Source: Lethocerus indicus (Eukaryota; Arthropoda; Insecta; Hemiptera; Belostomatidae). Taken from it: a DNA stretch of 64,000 bases. The position numbers and the translations under genes are program-made. This document shows, in pieces, positions 13,501-25,500 of this stretch. Numbering within the stretch: the stretch's first letter is position 1; each line of letters starts with the position of its first letter. Under the pieces are notes generated by a model that saw only the letters and a list, made by a program, of their open reading frames with translations, searched no databases and had not been told where the DNA came from. The stretch lies in NCBI GenBank assembly GCA_019843655.1, contig JACDQD010000004.1, positions 62,001-126,000 of the forward strand. Reading direction: 5' to 3'.

Positions 13501-16500
13501 GTCCCTCGGTGCATTTTTCCGTATTAAAGATTTTAATATTAGAAAATATCTATTGTATTTTAAAATATTTTCTTTTTTTAAATTAATCCAATAAATATAT
13601 ATCGAACAACTAACATTGTATCTTCGGTAGCTCTCGGCATATTTGATTTGACAATTAAAACCTACAATCTTAATTTCAAAGTGTTTTCTACATTAAATGA
13701 ATCCAACATTTTTATTAAACAACTCTCCTGGAATCCAGTCTATGATTATGTACATGTAAAGATAAACTAATGAATATACCTGTATAGAAAATGCGGGGAG
13801 AATTTCTACGGAAAACGACTCCGGTCTGAACAATTTTTTGACCGAAAGACATTTATTTAAATTTAATCAAATCAAAAACATTCTGCAAATATACACCGAT
13901 ATGCTACGATTACGTACATGCATATATAAACTTATAAATTTACATGTATAGAAAATGGGGAGAATTTTAGGAAAAGTTACTCAAATCAAAACATTCTGCA
14001 AATATACTGAACCGACCGAAAGACATTTATTTAAATTTAATCTATCAATTACATTCTATGAATATTGTATAAATATTATCTACTAGATGAGAATTTACAT
14101 GGAAAATAGCTAAAGTAATGGAATCAAAACATTCTGCAAATATACCCCATTAGGCAAAGACATTATTTATGTATGGTAAAATTTCTGCAAATATACTGGT
14201 CTGAACAATTTTTTGACCGAAAGACATTTATTTAAATTTAATCGATTATACATTATACGTATTATAAATGTATATATTCATATATAGAAAATGCAGGAGA
14301 ATTTACGAGAATCGGCTCCGGTCTGTACAATTTTTGACCGAAAGACATTTATTTAAATTTAATCGAATCGAAAAATTCTGCAAATATACCCATTAGGCTA
14401 TGATTATTAATATATATATAAATGTATAAATATTCATATATAGAAAATGCAGAGAATTTCTACTGGAAAACGGCTCTGGTCTAACAATTTTTGACCGAAA
14501 GACATTTATTTAAATTTAATGGAATTGAAAAACATTCTGCAAATATACCCCATTAGGCTATGATTATTAATATGTATATATAAAACTTATAAATATTTAC
14601 ATATATAGAAAATGCGGGGAGAATTTCTACGGAAAACGGCTCCGGTCTGAACAATTTTTTGACCGAAAGACATTTATTTAAATTTAATCGAATCGAAAAC
14701 ATTCTGCAAATATACCCCATTAGGCTATGATTATTAATATGTATATATAAATATATAAATATTCATATATAGAAAATGCGGGGAGAATTTCTACGGAAAA
14801 CGGCTCGGCTGAACAATTTTTGACCGAGACATTTATTTAAATTAATCGAATTAAAACACTGCAAATATACCCCCATTAAGCTACGATTAATTTATATGTA
14901 TATATAAATATATAAATATTCATATATAGAAAATGCGGGAGAATTTCGGAAATGGTCTGTACAATTTTTGACCGAAAGACATTTATTTAAATTTAATCGA
15001 ATCGAAAACATTCTGCAAATATACCCCATTAGGCTATGATTATTAATATGTATATATAAATGTATAAATATTCATATATAGAAAATGGGAGAATTTCTAC
15101 GGGCAGCTCGGTCTGTAAATTTTTAACCGAAAGACATTTACTAAATTTAATCGAGAAAAATTCTGCAAATTACCCCTAGGCTATGATTATTAATATATAT
15201 ATAAATGTATAAATATTCATATATAGAAAATGCGGGTAATTTCTACGGAAAACGGCTCTGGTCTGAACAATTTTTTGACCGAAAGACATTTATTTAAATT
15301 TAATCGAATCGAAAACATTCTGCAAATATACCCCATTAGGCTATGATTATTAATATGTATATATAAATGTATAAATATTCATATATAGAAAATGCGGGGA
15401 GAATTTCTACGGAAAACGGCTCCGGTCTGAACAATTTTTTGACCGAAAGACATTTATTTAAATTTAATCGAATCGAAAACATTCTGCAAATATACCCCAT
15501 TAGGCTATGATTATTAATATGTATATATAAACTTATAAATTTAGTATATAGAAAATGTAAGGAGAATTTCTACATGAAAAATAGCCTCGGTCTGAACAAT
15601 TTTTTGACCGAAAGACATTTATTTAAATTTAATCGAATCAAAAACATTCTGCAAATATACCCCATTAGGCTATGATTATTAATATGTATATATAAATATA
15701 TAAATATTCATATATAGAAAATGCGGGGAGAATTTCTACGGAAAACGGCTCTGGTCTGAACAATTTTTTGACCGAAAGACATTTATTTAAATTTAATCGA
15801 ATCGAAAACATTCTGCAAATATACCCCATTAGGCTATGATTATTAATATGTATATATAAATGTATAAATATTCATATATAGAAAATGCGGGGAGAATTTC
15901 TCGGAAACCGCCATCTGGTCTGTACAATTTTTGACCGAAGAAATTTATTTAAATTTAATCGAATCAAAACATTCTGCAAATATACCCCATTAGGCTATGA
16001 TTATTAATATGTATATATAAATATATAAATATTCATATATAGAAAATGCAGGAGAATTTCTCGGAAACAGACTCTGGTCTGTACAATTTTTTGACGAAGA
16101 CATTTATTATTTAATCGAATCGAAAACATTCTGCAAATATACCCCATAGGCTATGATTATTTATGTATATATAAATGATCATGAACTCCGGTCTGAACAA
16201 TTTTTGACCGAAAGACATTTACCCCATTAAACATGCTACCCCATTATGATTATTAATATGTATATATAATGTATAAATATTCATATATATAGAAAAGGAG
16301 AATGGAGAAATTCTAGGAAAATGCTCTCCGTCTGTACAATTTTTTGACCGAAAGACATTTATTTAAATTTAATCGAATCAAAAACATTCTGCAAATATAC
16401 CCCATTAGGATTATTTATATATGATTATTAATATGTATATAAATGTATAAATATTCATATATAGAAAATGCGGGAGAATTTCTACGAAAAACGCTCTCGG

Positions 16501-19500
16501 TCTGTAGAATTTCTGACCGAAGGCATTTCCAGTCTGGCCTGATTTTTGACGACATTTAATCAGAATCAGAAACATTCTGCAAATATACCCCATTAGGCTA
16601 TGATTATTAAATATGTATATAAATGTATAAATATTCATATATAGAAAATCGGGAGAATTTACGGAAAACGGCTCGGTCTCCAGTCTAAACAATTTTTGAC
16701 GAAGACATTTATTTAAATTTAATCGATCAAAACATTCTGCAAATATACCCCATTAGGCTATGATTATTAATATGTATATATAAATATAAATATTCATATA
16801 TAGAAAATGCGGGGAGAATTTCTCAAAAAGCTCTGGTCTGAACAATTTTGAGAAGACATTTATTTAAATTTAATCAGATCATTGCAAATATACCCCATTA
16901 TATGATTATTAATATATATATAAATGTATAAATATTCATATATAGAAAATGCTGGGAGAATTTCTATAAGGCGGCTCTGTCTGAACAATTTTTTGACGAA
17001 GACATTTATTTAAATTTAATCGAATCAAAACATTCTGCAAATATACCCATTAGGCTATGATTATTAATATATATATAAATGTATAAATATTCATATATAG
17101 AAAAGGGAGAATTTCTCTGAACAGCTCTGGTCTGAACAATTTTTGACCGAAAGACATTTATTTAAATTTAATCGAATCGATCAAAACATTCTGCAAATAT
17201 ACCCCATTAGGCTACGATTATTAATATGTATATATAAATATATAATATTATATATGATTATTCTATTCATATAGTCTGAACAATTTTTGACCGAAGGACA
17301 TTTATTTAAATTTAATCGAATCAAAACATTCTGCAAATATACCCCATTAGGCTATGATTATTAATATATATATAAATGTATAAATATTCATATATAGAAA
17401 ATAGGGGAGAATTTCTACGCTCCAGTCTGTACAATTTTTGACCGAAAGACATTTATTTAAATTTAATCGAATCGAAAACATTCTGCAAATATACCCCATT
17501 AGGCTATATTTAATATGTATATATAAATGTATAAATATTCCATATCTTATAAATAATTCGGGAGAAAATGCGGGAGGAAAACAGAAAGAGCTCTGGTCTG
17601 AACAATTTTTTGACCGAAAGACATTTATTTAAATTTAATCGAATCGAAAACATTCTGCAAATATACCCCATTAGGCTATGATTATTAATATGTATATATA
17701 AATGTATAAATATTCATATATAGAAAATCGGGGAGAATTTCTCTACGAAAACAGCTCTAGTCTGAACAATTTTTTGACCGAAGACATTTATTTAAATTTA
17801 ATCAGATCAAAAACATTCTGCAAATATACCCCATTAGGCTATGATTATTATATGTATATAAATATAAATGTATTAAATATTCATATATAGAAAATGCTTG
17901 AGAAATTTCTACAGAAAACAGCTACGGAAACGGCTCCGGTCTGAACAATTTTTTGAACAATTTTTTGACAAAGACATTTATTTAAATTTAATCGAATCAA
18001 AACATTCTGCAAATATACCCCATTAGGCTATGATTATTTATATTATATATAAATATATAAATATTCATATATAGAAAATGCGGGAGAATTTCTCGGAAAA
18101 GCTCGGTCTGCAATTTTTGACCGAAAGACATTTATAAATTTAATCGAATCGAAAACATTCTGCAAATATACCCCATTAGGCTAAAACATGATTATTACCC
18201 CAAGGCTATGATTATTAATATATATAAATATATAAATATTCATATATAGAAAATGGGAGAATTTCTAGAAAAGCTCTGCGTCTGAACAATTTTTTACCAA
18301 AGACATTTATTTAAATTTAATCGAGAAAACATTCTGCAAATATACCCCATTAGGCTATGATTATTAATATGTATATATAAATGTATAAATATTATATAGA
18401 AAATGCGAATTTCTAATGAAAACGCTCCGTCCAAAATTTTTGACCGAAAGACATTTATTTAAATTTAATCGAATCGAAAACATTCTGCAAATATACCCCA
18501 TTAGGCTATATTATTAATATGTATATATAAATGTATAAATATTCATATATAGAAAACGGGAGAATTTCTCTGAAAACAGTCTGAACAATTTTTTTACCGA
18601 AAGACATTTATTTAAATTTAATCGAATCGAAAACATTCTGCAAATATACCCCATTAGGCTATGATTATTAATATGTATATATAAATGTATAAATATTCAT
18701 ATATAGAAAATGCGGGGAGAATTTCTACGGAAAACGGCTCCGGTCTGTGCAATTTTTTGACCGAAAGACATTTACCTAAATTTAATCGAATCGAAAACAT
18801 TCTGCAAATATACCCCATTAGGCTATGATTATTAATGTATAGAAGAAAATGCGGGGAGAATTTCTACGGAAAACGGCTCTGGTCTGAACAATTTTTTGAC
18901 CGAAAGACATTTATTTAAATTTAATCGAATCGAAAACATTCTGCAAATATACCCCATTAGGCTATGATTATTAATATGTATATATAAATATATAAATATT
19001 CATATATAGAAAATGCGGGGAGAATTTCTACGGAAAACGGCTCTGGTCTGAACAATTTTTTGACCGAAAGACATTTATTTAAATTTAATCGAATAAAAAA
19101 CATTCTGCAAATATACCCCATTAGGCTATGATTATTTATATGTATATATAAATATATAAATATTCATATATAGAAAATGCGGGGAGAATTTCTACGGAAA
19201 ACGGCTCCGGTCTGTACAATTTTTTGACCGAAAGACATTTATTTAAATTTAATCGAATCGAAAACATTCTGCAAATATACCCCATTAGGCTATGATTATT
19301 TATATGTATATATAAATATATAAATATTCATATATAGAAAATGCGGGGAGAATTTCTACGGAAAACGGCTCTGGTCTGAACAATTTTTTGACCGAAAGAC
19401 ATTTATTTAAATTTAATCGAAAAATCTGCAAAAACCCCATTAGGCTATGATTATTAATATGTATATATAAATGTATAAATATTCATATATAGAAAATGGA

Positions 19501-22500
19501 AATTTCTATGAAAACGCTCCGGTCTGTACATTTTTAGAAAGCATTTATTTAAATTTAATCGAATGAAAACATTGCAAATTACCCCATTAGGCTATGATTA
19601 TTAATATATATATAAATGTATAAATATTCATATATAGAAAATGCGGAGAATTTCTACGGAAAACGGCTCGGTCTGAAAATTTTTGACCGAAAGACATTTA
19701 TTTAAATTTAATCGAATCGAAAACATTCTGCAAAATACCCCATTAGGCTATGATTATTAATATGTATATATAAATGTATAAATATTCATATAGAGAAGGA
19801 AATCATTCCTACGGAAAACGGTCTGTACAATTTTTTGACCGAAAGACATTTATTTAAATTTAATCGAATCGAAAACATTCTGCAAATATACCCCATTAGG
19901 CTACGATTATTTATATTTATATATAAATATATAAATATTCATATATAGAAAATGCGGGGAGAATTTCTCGGAAGGCAACTCCTGGTCTGAACAATTTTTG
20001 ACGGACATTTATTTAAATTTAATCAGATCAAAAATTCTGCAAATATACCCCGTAGGCTATGATTATTTATATGTATATATAAATGTATAAATATTCATAT
20101 ATAAAAATCTGGGAGAATTTCTCTGAGGCTCGGTCTGTACAATTTTTTGACCGAAAGACATTTATTTAAATTTAATCGAATCGAAAACATTCTGCAAATA
20201 TACCCCATTAGGCTATGATTATTAATATGTATATATAAATGTATAAATATTCATATATAGAAAATGCGGGGAGAATTTCTACGGAAAACGGCTCTGGTCT
20301 GTACAATTTTTTGACCGAAAGACATTTATTTAAATTTAATCGAATCGAAAACATTCTGCAAATATACCCCATTAGGCTACGATTATTGTATAGTATATAT
20401 AAATGTATAAATATTCATATATAGAAAATGGGGAGAATTTCTACGGAAAACAGCTCTGGTCTGAACAATTTTTTACCGAAAGACATTTATTTAAATTTAA
20501 TCGAATCGAAAACATTCTGCAAATATACCCCATTAGGCTATGATTATTAATATGTATATATAAATGTATAAATATTCATATATAGAAAATGCGGGAGAAT
20601 TTCGGAAAACGCTCCGTCTGTACAATTTTTGACGAAAGACATTTATTTAAATTTAATCGAATCGAAAACATTCTGCAAATATACCCCATTAGGCTACTGA
20701 TTATTAATATGTATATATAAATATATAAATATTCATATATAGAAAATGCGAGAATTTCTACGGGAAAACGGCTCTAGTCTGTACCAATTTTTACGAAGAC
20801 ATTTATTTAAATTTAATTTCTGAAAACATTCTGCATTAGAAAATATTTACGGAAAAATAACAATTCATCGAATCAAACACATATAAGGCTATGTATATAT
20901 AAATATAAATATTCATATATATATACCCGGGGCTATGATTACCCCATTAGGCTATGATTATTTATATGTATATATAAATATATAAATATTCATATATGAA
21001 AATCGGGAAATTTCCTGAAAAGGACTCCCGGTCTGAACAATTTTGACCGAAAGACATTTATTTAAATTTAATCAATATAAATATTCATATATAGAAAATA
21101 AGGGAGAATTTCTATGAAAACATTATTTATATGTATATATAAATATATAAATATTCATATATAGAAATCGGGGGTAAATTTACCGAAGACATTTATTTAA
21201 ATTTAATCGAGCATTAGGCTCAAATATCTCTGTACAATTTTTGACCGAAAGACATTTATTTAAATTTAATCGAATCAAAACATTCTGCAAATATACCCCA
21301 TTAGGCTATGATTATTATATATGTATATATAAATGTATAAATATTCATATATAGAAAATGGGGAGAATTTCTGGAAAACTGAAAACGGCTCCGGTCTGAA
21401 CAATTTTTTGACCGAAAGACATTTATTTAAATTTAATCGAATCGAAAACATTCTGCAAATATACCCCATTAGGCTATGATTATTAATATGTATATATAAA
21501 TATATAAATATTCATATATAGAAAAATGCAGGGAGAATTTCTCTGGGAAAATGACTCTCTGGTCTGAACAATTTTTGACCGAAGACATTTATTTAAATTT
21601 AATCGAATCGAAAACATTCTGCAAATATACCCCATTAGGCTATGATTATTTATATGTATATATAAATATATAAATATTCATATATAGAAAATGCGGGGAG
21701 AATTTCTACGGAAAACAGCTCTGGTCTGTACAATTTTTTGACCGAAAGACATTTACCTAAATTTAATCGAATCGAAAACATTCTGCAAATATACCCCATT
21801 AGGCTATGATTATTAATATGTATATATAAATGTATAAATATTCATATATAGAAAATGGGAGAATTTACGGAAACAGCTCTGGTCTGAAAATTTTTGACCG
21901 AAAGACATTTATTTAAATTTAATCGAATCGAAAACATTCTGCAAATATACCCCATTAGGCTATGATTATTTATATGTATGTATAAATATATAAATATTCA
22001 TATATAGAAAATGCGGGGAGAATTTCTACGGAAAACGGCTCTGGTCTGAACAATTTTTTGACCGAAAGACATTTATTTAAATTTAATCGAATCGAAAACA
22101 TTCTGCAAATATACCCCATTAGGCTATGATTATTAATATGCTTATACTGTATAAATATTCATTATAGAAAATCGGGAGAATTTCTACGGAAAACGGCTCT
22201 GGTCTGTACAATTTTTGACCGAAAGACATATATTTAATCGAATCGAAAACATTCTGCAAAATACCCCATTAGGCTATGATTAATATGTATATAGAAAATG
22301 CGGGAGTATAATTTCTACGAGGCTTGGCTCTGGTCTGAACATATATAGAAAATGACCGAAAGACATTTATTTAAATTTAATCGAATAAAAAACATTCGGC
22401 AAATATACCCCATTAGGCTATGATTATTTATATGTATATATAAATATATAAATATTCATATATAGAAAATGCGGGGAGAATTTCTACGGAAAACGGCTCT

Positions 22501-25500
22501 GGTCTGAACAATTTTTTGACCGAAAGACATTTATTTAAATTTAATCGAATCGAAAACATTCTGCAAATATACCCCATTAGGCTATGATTATTAATATGTA
22601 TATATAAATGTATAAATATTCATATATAGAAAATGCGGGGAGAATTTCTACGGAAAACGGCTCCGGTCTGTACAATTTTTTGACCGAAAGACATTTATTT
22701 AAATTTAATCGAATCGAAAACATTCTGCAAATATACCCCATTAGGCTATGATTATTAATATGTATATATAAATGTATAAATATTCATATATAGAAAATGC
22801 GGGGAGAATTTCTACGGAAAACAGCTCTGGTCTGAACAATTTTTTGACCGAAAGACATTTATTTAAATTTAATCGAATCGAAAACATTCTGCAAATATAC
22901 CCCATTAGGCTATGATTATTAATATGTATATATAAATGTATAAATATTCATATATAGAAAATGCGGGGAGAATTTCTGGAAAACGTCTGGTCTGAACAAT
23001 TTTTTGGCCGAAAGGCATTTATTTGGAATTTAATCGAATCGAAAACATTCTGCAAATATACCCCATTAGGCTATGATTATTAATATGTATATATAAATGT
23101 ATAAATATTCATATATAGAAAATGCGGGGAGAATTTCTACGGAAAACGGCTCTGGTCTGAACAATTTTTTGACCGAAAGACATTTATTTAAATTTAATCG
23201 AATCGAAAACATTCTGCAAATATACCCCATTAGGCTATGATTATTTATATTTATATATAAATATATAAATATTCATATATAGAAAATGCGGGGAGAATTT
23301 CTACGGAAAACGGCTCCGGTCTGTACAATTTTTTGACCGAAAGACATTTATTTAAATTTAATCGAATCGAAAACATTCTGCAAATATACCCCATTAGGCT
23401 ATGATTATTAATATGTATATATAAATGTATAAATATTCATATATAGAAAATGCGGGGAGAATTTCTACGGAAAACGGCTCCGGTCTGTACAATTTTTTGA
23501 CCGAAAGACATTTATTTAAATTTAATCGAATCGAAAACATTCTGCAAATATACCCCATTAGGCTATGATTATTAATATGTATATATAAATGTATAAATAT
23601 TCATATATAGAAAATGCGGGGAGAATTTCTACAGAAAACAGCTCCGGTCTGTACAATTTTTTGACCGAAAGACATTTATTTAAATTTAATCGAATCGAAA
23701 ACATTCTGCAAATATACCCCATTAGGCTACGATTATTTATATGTATATATAAATATATAAATATTCATATATAGAAAATGCGGGGAGAATTTCTACGGAA
23801 ACGGCTCCGGTCTGAACAATTTTTTGACCGAAAGACATTTATTTAAATTTAATCGAATCGAAAACATTCTGCAAATATACCCCATTAGGCTACGATTATT
23901 TATATGTATATATAAATATATAAATATTCATATATAGAAAATGCGGGGAGAATTTCTACGGAAAACGGCTCCGGTCTGTACAATTTTTTGACCGAAAGAC
24001 ATTTATTTAAATTTAATCGAATCGAAAACATTCTGCAAATATACCCCATTAGGCTATGATTATTTATATGTATATATAAATATATAAATATTCATATATA
24101 GAAAATGCAGGGAGAATTTCTACGGAAAACGGCTCTGGTCTGAACAATTTTTTGACCGAAAGACATTTATTTAAATTTAATCGAATCGAAAACATTCTGC
24201 AAATATACCCCATTAGGCTATGATTATTTATATGTATATATAAATATATAAATATTCATATATAGAAAATGCGGGGAGATTGAAAACGGCTCCGGTCTGA
24301 ACAATTTTTTGACGAAGACATTTATTTAAATTTAATCGAATAAAACATTGCAAATATACCCCATGGTATGATATTTATAATATATATAAATATATAAATA
24401 TTCATATATAGAAAAACGGGAATTTCTACGGAAAACGGCTCCGGTCTGAACAATTTTTTGACCGAAAGACATTTATTTAAATTTAATCGAATCGAAAACA
24501 TTCTGCAAATATACCCCATTAGGCTACGATTATTTATATTTATATATAAATATATAAATATTCATATATAGAAAATGCGGGGAGTATTTCTACGGAAAAC
24601 AGCTCTGGTCCGAACAATTTTATTACCGAAAGACATTTATTTAAATTTAATCGAATCGAAAACATTCTGCAAATATACCCCATTAGGCTATGATTATTAA
24701 TATGTATATATAAATGTATAAATATTCATGTATAGAAAATGCGGGGAGAATTTCTACGGAAAACGGCTCCGGTCTGTACAATTTTTTGACCGAAAGACAT
24801 TTATTTAAATTTAATCGAATCGAAAACACTCTGCAAATATACCCCATTAGGCTATGATTATTTATATGTATATATAAATATATAACTATTCATATATAGA
24901 AAATGCGGGGAGAATTTCTACAGAAAATGAATCGTGTCTCAACCATTTTTTTAACCGAAAGAACAATTCCGCGACATGACTTTGGCATCTAAAACGTATT
25001 TATATTCGAGTTGAAAATTAAAGTCTACCTACTGGTTTATTTCTTTAAATGAATCCAATGAATATTCGCGAGCAACTTTCGTTTTTTCTGCACTAAATAT
25101 TTTTATATTTCCTTTGCTGCATTGCAATGTATTTTCTTTTTTAAATGACTGCCATTAATTTGTCGTACGTAACGACATTCTACCTTTGTTAGGTCTCCTT
25201 ATATTGGCACCGTAAAATATTGAAAATGTATTTTGTCCTCTTCGACGTCAAATAATGGCGCGGTTTATTAAATTATTTTCTAAATTAACTTCTATAATAA
25301 TTGTTCGCAGACCAACTGAAGGAAATCAGGAAGACCAGTCTGTCGAGGATCATATGCGACAACGCAGACGACATCGCTCTGATGCAACCGTTGGCGTTTA
25401 TACAACCTTCGTTCCTGTAAGTTCGTCGATATCGAGTTTTTAAAAATTTATTCGTACTGCGCTGTTCAAAAAATAATCGCGAATATCGGATTTTTTTCAA

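Noticed and set aside
20239..20424. Repeated small frames (MYKYSYIEN...) in the satellite
   Set aside because: They recur only because the unit recurs, are broken in most copies and have no codon bias.
13737..24970. CRISPR-like array
   Set aside because: The units are continuous 164-bp tandem repeats without unique spacers, inside a eukaryotic intron.
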